DNA of 14,745 nt from an uncultured Bacteroides sp. (GTDB lineage Bacteria > Bacteroidota > Bacteroidia > Bacteroidales > Bacteroidaceae), in NCBI GenBank assembly GCA_900544675.1, contig UQVZ01000059.1:1-14745 (forward strand), read 5' to 3'. Position 1 is the first letter of the stretch. Each line of letters starts with the position of its first letter. The notes under the pieces were generated by a model, which was not told the origin of the DNA, did not search any database, and saw nothing but the letters and a program-made list of their open reading frames with translations. Made by a program: the position numbers and the translations under genes. Positions 1 through 6,382 of this stretch are shown piece after piece.

Positions 1-87
1 CGCAGAAAGAAGAAACACTCTTTTAATGATTAACTTTAAAATTTAAACAGGCTCTAAAAATAAGAACGGATAAATTGAAAGAAAGTT

Positions 88-819
88 ATGAAAGCAAGAA
101 AATTAGTAGGAATGCTGTTCGCTTCCCTGTTTATGGCGGTAGGCTTTACCGCGTGTGGTGACGATGACGACATAAACCCGTTTCCCGATGGAACAGCTTC
201 ATTACGTATGATGAACGAAGACAACGGACAAACAACCTTGGGCAACTCGGATGTCTACCTTACACGGGAAGGGAATTTCAAGAGCAATTCCTATCCACTT
301 TTCGACAGAGGAATGACAGAGGGGATAACGGGTATCAATATACCCGACTTCACGAATATGGCTCCTGAAGTGGCTGCCAATCCTGGGCACGGCTACATCG
401 TGTGCAATGCCGACGAGGTTGTGCGTTTTCCTTCGGGACGGCAAGCGATAGCAAGCAATGCTTCGGTGTACCGCTTCTATATGGAGTCGTGGATTACGGA
501 CAAGGACGGAAACCAGGTCGGAGCTAACGTCCGTTTCCTACTGGGCAATGCCGATACGGACAACGTGCTTCCCGAATGGGGCAGTACAGTAGGGACATTG
601 CTGTGTGGTTACAATACGGATACTTCCCAACGGATAGAATTGAAGTTTCCTTCCACCGACATAGAGGCTGTGATAATGGAGGGTGGGGATTTGTTGTCCT
701 GCACGCAAACGGGCAATACTTTGATTTTTGAACTGAAAAATACAGATCAATATACGTGCAACGTCCGTATTCGCCATCAACAAATGTTCACCGAAGTAAA
801 GATTGAAGTCCAATATTGA
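88..819 (+). CDS. Putative surface/periplasmic lipoprotein, function unknown (possibly DUF5036-like)
   Basis: This 243-residue protein begins with a lipoprotein signal: Lys/Arg at residues 3-5, a hydrophobic stretch at about 7-20, and a lipobox ending in Cys23. Cys23 is followed by Gly and four Asp, a pattern linked in Bacteroidetes to export to the cell surface. The mature part starts with a DGTASLRMMNED stretch and is otherwise rich in beta-prone segments, with no catalytic motif I can recognise. It resembles small Bacteroides lipoproteins annotated as DUF5036, but that is recall only. It has no RBS match. A weak -7-like TAACTTTA lies at 31-38. The gene is monocistronic: a strong hairpin follows 20 bases after the stop. 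It is convergent with the PIN-domain gene. Confident as a gene, not as to function. Confidence 0.85.
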   Translation: MKARKLVGMLFASLFMAVGFTACGDDDDINPFPDGTASLRMMNEDNGQTTLGNSDVYLTREGNFKSNSYPLFDRGMTEGITGINIPDFTNMAPEVAANPGHGYIVCNADEVVRFPSGRQAIASNASVYRFYMESWITDKDGNQVGANVRFLLGNADTDNVLPEWGSTVGTLLCGYNTDTSQRIELKFPSTDIEAVIMEGGDLLSCTQTGNTLIFELKNTDQYTCNVRIRHQQMFTEVKIEVQY

Positions 820-839
820 TTTATATTGGCAAGTGATAG

Positions 840-881
840 AAAGAAGCACCGTTCCTGCTGATGCGGGGGCGGTGCTTCTTT
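840..881. terminator. Strong intrinsic terminator hairpin, probably bidirectional
   Basis: A perfect 12-bp inverted repeat, AAAGAAGCACCG (840-851) and CGGTGCTTCTTT (870-881), surrounds an 18-base loop. The right arm ends in a T-rich stretch. It lies between the convergent lipoprotein gene (stop 819) and PIN-domain gene (stop 900), so it could end transcription from both sides. Its right edge overlaps the 19-bp repeat at 876-894. Confidence 0.85.
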
Positions 882-894
882 CTGTAATATGGGT
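876..894 (+). repeat. Left copy of 19-bp direct repeat flanking the toxin-antitoxin cassette
   Basis: The 19 bases TTCTTTCTGTAATATGGGT are repeated without mismatch at 1598-1616, in the same orientation. Similarity ends abruptly on both sides. The copy contains the left operator half-site GTAATATGGGT (884-894) but not the right half-site, so it is probably an orphan operator fragment. The right copy is part of the complete operator of operon A. Confidence 0.85.
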
Positions 895-899
895 TGTTC

Positions 900-1304
900 T
901 CAAAGTTTCTCCATCATCTTGTCCAGCCCGATGATTTCTATTTTCGGGAAATCTATTTGCCGCAAAATATCGTAGTGGCGGTCTTCCGTTACGATAAACT
1001 TGGCATTTCCGGCTACGGCACAATCCACAAATTTATTGTCATCGGGGTCGGTCGCTATCAGATTGAAATGATAATAAGGCGTAACAAACACCGTGTGCGG
1101 GTTATTCACTATAACATTGATAGCCAGCATAGCAAACTGATGGCTTGCTTTCCGTTCCAGTATCTCTTCATATTCTTCCAATATCTCGTTGGAAACGCAG
1201 AGCTGGTTGTGCCCGTCGAGAAACGAAAGCCAAAGGGTATGATAACGGCTTCGACGGGCGATGCACTGGATAAGGCTGTTTGTATCGAGTACCAATCTTG
1301 CCAT
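900..1304 (-). CDS. PIN-domain putative toxin (COG1569-type ribonuclease)
   Basis: From the ATG at 1302-1304 this encodes 134 residues with a complete PIN fold. The N-terminal strand LVLDTNSLIQ carries Asp7; SNEILEEYEEIL (38-49) supplies the central Glu cluster; DPDDNKFVDCA (86-96) carries Asp94; and VTEDRHYDIL (105-114) carries Asp108. These acidic residues are the expected metal-binding set of PIN RNases, which as VapC-type toxins usually cleave tRNA or rRNA. The open frame extends upstream to 1397, but that part overlaps the preceding gene and lacks PIN features, so I chose the later start, which begins right at the first PIN strand. It starts 4 bases after the upstream small gene ends, as expected for a toxin following its antitoxin. 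Toxicity is inferred from the family. Confidence 0.88.
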   Translation of the reverse strand: MARLVLDTNSLIQCIARRSRYHTLWLSFLDGHNQLCVSNEILEEYEEILERKASHQFAMLAINVIVNNPHTVFVTPYYHFNLIATDPDDNKFVDCAVAGNAKFIVTEDRHYDILRQIDFPKIEIIGLDKMMEKL

Positions 1305-1308
1305 CGTC

Positions 1309-1524
1309 TTAGTCTTTCTTGTGCAAATCTTCTTTCCGTATCTCGTCGAGGCGTTGCTGGTCGAGTGTACCTTCATCCCAAAGCCGGTCGGATTCACGGT
1401 CGAGTTTCTCCTGGAAGTGGCGCATCAGCACCTCTTGGATTTCGCGTGCGTATGCCTCGCTTCGGTCAAACGAAAAGAGTTTCAGCAAATGCTGCTGCGT
1501 GGGGGTAAGGATAGTTGATTCCAT
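1309..1524 (-). CDS. Putative antitoxin partner of the PIN-domain protein
   Basis: This encodes a 71-residue, highly charged and predominantly helical protein starting MESTILTPTQQHLLKLFSFD. It has a short N-terminal helical region with PTQQHLLKLFSF (possible DNA-binding or dimerisation segment) and a long charged helix with many Glu, Arg and Lys residues from about residue 20 to the end. It lies directly upstream of, and almost abuts, the PIN gene, the usual antitoxin-first order. I do not recognise a named antitoxin superfamily (not obviously AbrB, RHH or Phd). A Bacteroidales-type promoter lies just upstream. The antitoxin role is inferred from size, charge and position. Confidence 0.75.
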   Translation of the reverse strand: MESTILTPTQQHLLKLFSFDRSEAYAREIQEVLMRHFQEKLDRESDRLWDEGTLDQQRLDEIRKEDLHKKD

Positions 1525-1554
1525 AATCTTTATGCCTGATAATTAATACTGGTA

Positions 1555-1585
1555 CAAAGATAATGGATTTCTTGCAAAGCCCAAC
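1555..1585 (-). promoter_or_regulatory. Bacteroidales-type promoter of the toxin-antitoxin cassette
   Basis: On the minus strand, TATCTTTG (1555-1562) matches the -7 consensus TAnnTTTG exactly. GTTG (1582-1585) lies 19 bases upstream and fits the -33 element. This gives a 5' UTR of roughly 20-25 bases before the ATG at 1524. The whole promoter lies inside the segment bounded by the 19-bp repeats, so the cassette is self-contained. Confidence 0.6.
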
Positions 1586-1597
1586 CGTTGCCGCCCG

Positions 1598-1616
1598 TTC
1601 TTTCTGTAATATGGGT
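1598..1616 (+). repeat. Right copy of 19-bp direct repeat flanking the toxin-antitoxin cassette
   Basis: This is an exact match to 876-894 and forms the left part of operator copy 1. The two copies bound a 703-bp segment (895-1597) that holds both cassette genes and their promoter. Confidence 0.85.
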
Positions 1617-1642
1617 GCTGCAATCCGTAATCTGTGTATGGA
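1600..1642 (+). promoter_or_regulatory. Operator copy 1 (43-bp block with two direct half-sites), upstream of operon A
   Basis: These 43 bases are identical to 4861-4903. Two direct half-sites, GTAATATGGGT (1606-1616) and GTAATCTGTGT (1627-1637), match at 9 of 11 positions and start exactly 21 bp apart, two helical turns, the typical spacing of AraC-family binding sites. The second half-site starts 35 bp before the -7 box at 1662-1669, placing it over the missing -33 region, as for a class II activator. The identity of the regulator is inference; none is encoded in the window. Confidence 0.75.
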
Positions 1643-1661
1643 TGCGCACCTTCCCTTGCCA

Positions 1662-1669
1662 TAACTTTG
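1662..1669 (+). promoter_or_regulatory. -7 promoter element of operon A
   Basis: TAACTTTG fits the Bacteroidales consensus TAnnTTTG and lies 20 bases before the start codon at 1689. No TTTG or TTG is visible 19-21 bp upstream, which suggests dependence on an activator bound at the operator just upstream. The operon B promoter has the same spacing. Confidence 0.6.
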
Positions 1670-1688
1670 CCACATAAAATCAAACAGA

Positions 1689-2672
1689 ATGGATATGAAA
1701 GAGAAAATCATCCGTTTCTTCAAGATGTGGACGCTGCCGCTGGGGATGTGCGCCGGTTTCCTCATCTACGCGATGTTCCACTACATCCCGTGGCTCGCCC
1801 CGCTCAAGATGCTGGCAAACGGGGCGAACGACTACATTATGCCCTTTATGATATTCGTGATGCTGTTCACCACCTTCTGCAAGGTCAATCCGAGGGAGAT
1901 GCGCATCAAGCGGTGGCACGTGGTGATGATGCTGTTCCAACTGGTGTGCTGCCTGGCGGTGGCGTTGCCTACGCATTACTTTCCCGATTCGCCCTATCGC
2001 GTGGTGGCACAAGGAGCGCTGGTCTGCCTCATCGCTCCGACGGGCACAGCCGCGGCGGTTATCGCCGGACGCTTGGGAGGCAACGAAACCACACTGACCA
2101 CTTATACCATCGTCAGCAACCTGGTGGCGGCGGTGATGATTCCGGCAGTGTTTCCGCTGGTGGAGATGCACTCGGCAGGTTCGTTCGGGCAACAGTTTAT
2201 GCTGATTCTGCGCCACGTGTTCCCTCTGCTTATCTGCCCTTTCTTGGCAGCGTGGGCACTGAGGGAGTTCTTCCCCAAAGCGCATGCCTGGACGGTGCGG
2301 CTGTTCGGCAGTCTGGCTTTCTACCTGTGGGGCATCTCGCTCATCATTGCCATCGGGCTGACGCTGCGTTCGGTGGTGAACAGTCATTTCGACCTGCACG
2401 TGCTGTGGCTGCTGGCCCTGTCGGGACTGGTGGTCTGCATCTGGCAGTTCGGAACCGGCAAGTTAGTGGGCAGACATTATCACGACTACATCAGCTGCGG
2501 ACAGGGCAACGGACAGAAAAACACGCTGCTCGCCATCTGGACGGCTTACACCTACCTGTCGCCCGTCATATCCGTGGCGCCGAGCTGCTACATCATCTGG
2601 CAGAACATCGTGAACTCGTGGCAGCTGTGGCGGAAAGGAAAACGGGATGCGGCATTGGAGAAAAAACACTAA
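1689..2672 (+). CDS. BASS-family (SBF-like) membrane transporter
   Basis: This 327-residue polytopic membrane protein has about nine or ten hydrophobic segments. It belongs, by its pattern, to the bile acid:sodium symporter superfamily. Two conserved regions of that fold are visible: APTGTAAAVIAGRLGGN (117-133), and GQKNT at 275-279, which begins a stretch ending in a Pro- and Ser-rich SPVISVAPSCY (291-301). Family members use sodium to move organic anions, though some prokaryotic members are exporters; the substrate here cannot be told. Either ATG 1689 or ATG 1695 could be the start; I keep the first. It is the first gene of operon A, 12 bases before the aldo/keto reductase, behind the shared operator. 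Its position suggests it moves a substrate or product of the operon's enzymes, which is inference. Confidence 0.85.
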   Translation: MDMKEKIIRFFKMWTLPLGMCAGFLIYAMFHYIPWLAPLKMLANGANDYIMPFMIFVMLFTTFCKVNPREMRIKRWHVVMMLFQLVCCLAVALPTHYFPDSPYRVVAQGALVCLIAPTGTAAAVIAGRLGGNETTLTTYTIVSNLVAAVMIPAVFPLVEMHSAGSFGQQFMLILRHVFPLLICPFLAAWALREFFPKAHAWTVRLFGSLAFYLWGISLIIAIGLTLRSVVNSHFDLHVLWLLALSGLVVCIWQFGTGKLVGRHYHDYISCGQGNGQKNTLLAIWTAYTYLSPVISVAPSCYIIWQNIVNSWQLWRKGKRDAALEKKH

Positions 2673-2684
2673 TCTTATTGAAAT

Positions 2685-3686
2685 ATGGAATACAGAAATT
2701 TAGGAAACCGGGGACTGCGTGTCTCCGCCATTGGGCTGGGCTGTATGGGAATGAGCCACGCTTACGGTGCGCCTGCCGACCATCGGGAAATGACGGAACT
2801 GTTGGCCAAGGCGGTCGATACGGGTTACACCTTTTTTGATACAGCTGAGGTATATGGCACGCCCGAACGTCCGCACGACAACGAGGAACTACTCGGCAAA
2901 GCTCTGAAATCTTACCGCAACCAAGTGGTCATTGCCACGAAGTTCGGCCTACGCTTCGACATCGAAAGCGGCAAGGTCCCCTATCCGCTGATAACCGACT
3001 CGCGCCCCGAGAACATCCGCCGAGCTGTGGAAGGCTCGCTGCGCCGCTTGCAGACGGACTATATTGACCTTTATTATCAGCATCGTCCTGACCCGGCAGT
3101 GCCCATCGAGGAAGTGGCAGGCGTGATGCACGACCTGATAACCGAAGGCAAGGTGCTCTACTGGGGCCTGTCGGAAGCACCGGAGGCAGACATTCGTCGG
3201 GCACACGCCGTTTGTCCGCTCTCGGCCATACAGAACCGCTACTCCATGATGGCACGCTGGCACGAGGCCTTGTTCCCCGTGCTCGAGGAACTGGGTATCG
3301 GCTTCGTGGCTTTCTCACCCCTTGCCAATGGGCTGTTGTCCGAACGGTATTCGGCTGCTTCACGCTTTGAAACAGGAACGGACTACCGCGCCACGATGCC
3401 GCAATTCCAGCCGGACAGTTACGAAAAGAACCGCAACCTGTTCGGTCTGATAAGCCGCCTTGCCCAAGAGAAGAACGCCACACCCGCACAAATCTCTCTG
3501 GCGTGGATGCTCTGCAAGCGTCCGTGGATAGTGCCCATTCCCGGCACCCGCAAGCCCGACCGCCTGCTGGAGAATGCCGGAGCAGCTGACATCATCCTTT
3601 CTGACAAAGAAGTGAAACAGATAGACCGAGCACTCGACACAATGCCGATGTCCGACGTATTCGGAGGAAGCAAATTAACCGCATAA
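2685..3686 (+). CDS. Aldo/keto reductase
   Basis: This 333-residue cytoplasmic NAD(P)H-dependent oxidoreductase has a full AKR TIM barrel. The catalytic tetrad is intact: Asp52 and Tyr57 in FFDTAEVYG, Lys86 in VIATKFG and His133 in LYYQHRPD. The family's IGLGCMGMS strand is at 16-24 and the cofactor phosphate-binding region IPGTRKPDRLLENAGA lies near residue 280. AKRs reduce aldehydes and ketones to alcohols; its sequence style is that of the broad group annotated as 'aldo/keto reductase' including quinone and methylglyoxal reductases, but the substrate is unknown. It has no signal peptide. It sits between the transporter (12-base gap) and the hydrolase lipoprotein (5-base gap), so it is surely cotranscribed with them. 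Confidence 0.95.
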   Translation: MEYRNLGNRGLRVSAIGLGCMGMSHAYGAPADHREMTELLAKAVDTGYTFFDTAEVYGTPERPHDNEELLGKALKSYRNQVVIATKFGLRFDIESGKVPYPLITDSRPENIRRAVEGSLRRLQTDYIDLYYQHRPDPAVPIEEVAGVMHDLITEGKVLYWGLSEAPEADIRRAHAVCPLSAIQNRYSMMARWHEALFPVLEELGIGFVAFSPLANGLLSERYSAASRFETGTDYRATMPQFQPDSYEKNRNLFGLISRLAQEKNATPAQISLAWMLCKRPWIVPIPGTRKPDRLLENAGAADIILSDKEVKQIDRALDTMPMSDVFGGSKLTA

Positions 3687-3691
3687 ATGAT

Positions 3692-4789
3692 ATGAAACGA
3701 TTCAATTACTTACTCTTATCCGCCCTGCTTGCCTTGTGCACCGGTTGCGGCGGACAGTCATCCTCCTCTCAAGAGGAAAAGACAAATGATAGTATCCTTG
3801 CCATCCGTGAGCAAGGCAGTTTCCTGATTGGCGGCACGGTCAAGACCCAACCGGGCACCTACGACACGTACCAACCCTTGAAAGCGGACGGCCAGACCCT
3901 GCACGGCGACCACGCTTACGTGTCGTACCAAATTCCGGTGCATGCCCGCAAGTATCCTCTCGTCTTTCTGCACGGTGCGGGACAGTCCGCCAAGACCTGG
4001 GAAAGTACGCCCGATGGACGTGAAGGTTTCTCTACCCTGTTTCTTCGTCGGGGATTCAGTACATATCTCGTAGACCAGCCGCGCCGGGGACGTGCCGGAC
4101 GCAGCACGGTGGACGAGACCATCCGGGCGACGCCCGATGACCAGTTCTGGTTCGAGAACTTCCGTATGGGTGTATGGCCGGAGTATTACGAAGGCAGCCA
4201 GTTCCCCCGGTCGGCAGAAGCCTTGGAGCAATTCTTCCGTCAGATTACGCCCAATACGGGAGCCTACGACGAGCAACTGATTGCCACCGACCTGGCAGCC
4301 CTGATGGACAAGATAGGTGGCGGCATCCTCGTTACCCACTCGCAGGGCGGCGGACCGGGCTGGCACACGGCCATCAAGAGTGACAAGGTGTGTGCCATCG
4401 TATCTTACGAGCCGGGCAGTGGTTTTGTCTTTCCCGAAGGCGAAACGCCCGAACCCTTGCAGACCATCAGTCCGTTCGGGGCACTAACTGCCACCGCTAT
4501 TCCTTTGGCCGATTTCGAGAAGCTGACCCGCTGCCACATCCTTATTTATTATGGCGATTATATTCCGACTGAACCCAGCACGAACTGGGCCATGGACAGC
4601 TGGCGTGTCCGCCTGGAGATGGCACGCCTGTTCGCCGCGTGCATCAACCGTCACGGCGGGGATGCCACGGTGGTGCACCTGCCTGAACAAGGCATCACGG
4701 GCAACTCGCACTTCCTCTTTGCCGAGCGGAACAATGTGCAGTTGGCAGAGCTGCTCTCCGCGTGGCTGAAGGAGAAAGGGTTGGACTAA
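3692..4789 (+). CDS. Alpha/beta-hydrolase lipoprotein
   Basis: This 365-residue protein has a lipoprotein signal with Cys19 (ALCTGCGG), so it is anchored on the outside of the inner membrane or in the outer membrane. The hydrolase fold is clear: the oxyanion-hole segment VFLHGAGQS (91-99), the nucleophile elbow LVTHSQGGGPGW (213-224) with Ser217, Glu240 in SYEPGSGF as a likely acid, and His340 in GNSHFLFAE as the likely catalytic base. The elbow is THSQG rather than the textbook GxSxG, a variation seen in some esterase groups. Probably an esterase or lactonase acting outside the cytoplasm; substrate unknown. It is the last gene of operon A, 5 bases after the reductase stop and followed by a terminator. 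Confidence 0.88.
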   Translation: MKRFNYLLLSALLALCTGCGGQSSSSQEEKTNDSILAIREQGSFLIGGTVKTQPGTYDTYQPLKADGQTLHGDHAYVSYQIPVHARKYPLVFLHGAGQSAKTWESTPDGREGFSTLFLRRGFSTYLVDQPRRGRAGRSTVDETIRATPDDQFWFENFRMGVWPEYYEGSQFPRSAEALEQFFRQITPNTGAYDEQLIATDLAALMDKIGGGILVTHSQGGGPGWHTAIKSDKVCAIVSYEPGSGFVFPEGETPEPLQTISPFGALTATAIPLADFEKLTRCHILIYYGDYIPTEPSTNWAMDSWRVRLEMARLFAACINRHGGDATVVHLPEQGITGNSHFLFAERNNVQLAELLSAWLKEKGLD

Positions 4790-4821
4790 TTGTTCTTCTT
4801 AGTCACATAATACATAAATGC

Positions 4822-4859
4822 AAGCATCTCTGGAGCGGGAGTTTCGGAGATGCTTTTTT
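4822..4859 (+). terminator. Intrinsic terminator of operon A
   Basis: The 9-bp arms AAGCATCTC (4822-4830) and GAGATGCTT (4847-4855) flank a 16-base loop and run into six T residues (4854-4859). It begins 32 bases after the hydrolase stop. Operator copy 2 starts two bases after it, so the terminator and operator are directly joined. Confidence 0.88.
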
Positions 4860-4860
4860 G

Positions 4861-4903
4861 CTTTCTGTAATATGGGTGCTGCAATCCGTAATCTGTGTAT
4901 GGA
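4861..4903 (+). promoter_or_regulatory. Operator copy 2 (43-bp block), upstream of operon B
   Basis: Identical over 43 bases to 1600-1642. Half-sites are at 4867-4877 (GTAATATGGGT) and 4888-4898 (GTAATCTGTGT), again 21 bp apart. Identity stops at 4904, while the distance to the -7 box is kept exactly, so the conserved block is likely a protein-binding site rather than a recent random duplication. A second short repeat, CGCGTAC, occurs at 4904-4910 and again about 16 bases downstream, and is not shared with copy 1. Confidence 0.78.
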
Positions 4904-4922
4904 CGCGTACGTTGGCATCGCG

Positions 4923-4930
4923 TACCTTTG
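4923..4930 (+). promoter_or_regulatory. -7 promoter element of operon B
   Basis: TACCTTTG fits TAnnTTTG and lies 35 bp after the start of the second half-site, as in operon A. There is no recognisable -33 element. The predicted transcript starts close to 4936, giving a leader of about 25 bases before ATG 4960. Confidence 0.62.
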
Positions 4931-4959
4931 CATTGTAACAAATTAAAACAGATTGGTTT

Positions 4960-5634
4960 ATGAAAACGATTCTCCTATCCCTGGCCATCCTGTTGCTGAC
5001 AACGTTCTTGCCTGTACACGCACAGCAGGCCGACACGCTGAACACCCGGCAACAAAACATCGTAGCCATTGCCGCCTGTACAGGCAAAGGCGACCTGACG
5101 AACTTGAAATCCGCTCTCGCCCACGGGCTGGACGACGGTATGACGGTGAGCGAAATCAAAGAGGTGCTGGTACACGCCTACGCTTATTGTGGATTCCCTC
5201 GCAGTCTCCGTGCCCTGCAAACTTTTATGACGGTACTGGACGAACGCAAGGCGCAAGGCATTACGGACACGATAGGACGTGACGCATCGTCCGTTACCGC
5301 CACGCGTGATAAATATACCCGTGGGGCAGAGAATCTTTCCAAGTTAAGCGGCGCACCTATGGATGCACCCAAAGCAGGCTATGCCGAGTTTGCTCCCATC
5401 ATCGAACAGTTCCTGAAAGAACATCTCTTCTGCGACATCTTCGAGCGCGATGTATTGACCTGGCCCGAACGGGAACTGGCCACCGTATCCATTTTGGCTG
5501 CCATGGGTGGCGTGGAGCCGATGCTGCAATCGCACACCGCCATTTGTCTGCACCAGGGGTTCACGCCTGCACAGATGAAGCAGATGAATGTTATAGTGAA
5601 TGGAATAATTACAAAGCAGAGCAATAATCCATAA
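4960..5634 (+). CDS. Exported carboxymuconolactone decarboxylase-family protein
   Basis: This 224-residue protein has a Sec signal peptide (hydrophobic 4-18, cleavage likely after VHA, residue 21) and two CMD-type helical units. The first spans about 30-95 with EIKEVLVHAYAYCGFPRS (65-82); the second spans about 140-215 with RELATVSILAAMGG (171-184), then His192 and Cys196. CMD-fold proteins include gamma-carboxymuconolactone decarboxylase and the AhpD peroxidase partner. The AhpD CxxC motif is absent here, so a thiol-peroxidase role is not supported. In gut anaerobes such genes often sit with flavodoxins and reductases. It is the first gene of operon B, 11 bases before the flavodoxin lipoprotein. 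Fold confident, reaction unknown. Confidence 0.88.
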   Translation: MKTILLSLAILLLTTFLPVHAQQADTLNTRQQNIVAIAACTGKGDLTNLKSALAHGLDDGMTVSEIKEVLVHAYAYCGFPRSLRALQTFMTVLDERKAQGITDTIGRDASSVTATRDKYTRGAENLSKLSGAPMDAPKAGYAEFAPIIEQFLKEHLFCDIFERDVLTWPERELATVSILAAMGGVEPMLQSHTAICLHQGFTPAQMKQMNVIVNGIITKQSNNP

Positions 5635-5645
5635 AACATATCACA

Positions 5646-6359
5646 ATGAAAAAGTATTTTATCTATCTAATGATGGCTTTTGCCCTTGTCTCATTCAATG
5701 CCTGTTCGGATGATGACCCGATGCAGGAAGAACCGGAAACGGAACAACCCGAGACTCCGGATGATTCTGATGACCCCGACAATCCGGACAATCCCGGTGA
5801 ATCGGACGACCCGAACAATCCCGATGAACCGGAAGACCCGGACACCCCCGATGAACCGAATACTCCGGATGAACCTTCGGGCGAAAGCAGCATCCTGATT
5901 GCCTATTTTACCCGTACGAACAACACCGGCACAATAGCCGCACGAATCGCCGAACTGACCGGCGGCACACTTTACCGCATCGAAACCGTGGTACCTTATC
6001 CCGATGACTATACCGAATGTACGGAAGTGGCACGTGAGGAGCTGGAGAACGGCACACGTCCCGAATTGAGCGGCACGGTAGAGAATATGGAACAATACGA
6101 CATTGTCTTCGTGGGTTGCCCGGTATGGTGGGGCGACGCGCCGATGCCGATATGGTCGTTCCTTGAAAGCGACGCATACGACTTCACCGGTAAGACCGTT
6201 ATCCCGTTCTGCACCTACGCTTCGACCGGTCGCGATGCTACCTTGCAACGCATCGTGGACCTTACACCGGATGCTGAACATCTGGAAGGTTTCGGAACAA
6301 GCGGACGTAATACCGACGGCGTAGAACCGTGGCTACAGGAAATAGGTATCCTTGAATAA
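5646..6359 (+). CDS. Flavodoxin-like lipoprotein with acidic Pro-rich linker
   Basis: This 237-residue protein has a lipoprotein signal (lipobox FNAC, Cys20), then a low-complexity linker of about 55 residues (25-80) made of Asp, Glu, Pro and Asn repeats, then a flavodoxin domain. The domain starts ILIAYFTRTNNTG (83-95), where TRTNNTG takes the place of the usual FMN phosphate loop SxTGNT; the FMN-ring region VGCPVWWGDAP (156-166) is present. The Flavodoxin_4 type is most likely. The linker and lipid anchor would hold an FMN domain away from the membrane, outside the cytoplasm. The role is probably electron transfer or reduction of quinone-like compounds; the partner is unknown. It lies 23 bases upstream of a paralogous flavodoxin. 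Confidence 0.9.
   Translation: MKKYFIYLMMAFALVSFNACSDDDPMQEEPETEQPETPDDSDDPDNPDNPGESDDPNNPDEPEDPDTPDEPNTPDEPSGESSILIAYFTRTNNTGTIAARIAELTGGTLYRIETVVPYPDDYTECTEVAREELENGTRPELSGTVENMEQYDIVFVGCPVWWGDAPMPIWSFLESDAYDFTGKTVIPFCTYASTGRDATLQRIVDLTPDAEHLEGFGTSGRNTDGVEPWLQEIGILE
5730..5880 (+). repeat. Low-complexity coding repeat (Asp/Pro/Glu/Asn linker)
   Basis: Degenerate short units of the CCGGATGA, CCCGACAA and CCGGACAA type encode DNPDNP and DTPDEP blocks. The irregular units make length change by slippage likely between strains. They lie entirely inside the flavodoxin lipoprotein gene and stay in frame. Confidence 0.8.
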
Positions 6360-6382
6360 TAACATTAAAACAATATGGACAA

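Noticed and set aside
900..1397. Longer 165-residue version of the PIN protein
   Set aside because: The extra 31 N-terminal residues overlap the antitoxin gene and have no PIN features; the ATG at 1304 starts exactly before the first PIN strand.
894..1508. Long plus-strand open frame (204 codons) across the PIN cassette
   Set aside because: It is the antisense shadow of the PIN and antitoxin genes; its translation has no domain features, while the minus frames show a complete PIN fold.
1634..2839. 401-codon plus-strand frame overlapping the transporter
   Set aside because: It runs out of phase through the transporter and into the reductase; its translation is Arg/His/Gly-rich with no membrane segments, typical of a shadow in GC-rich codons.
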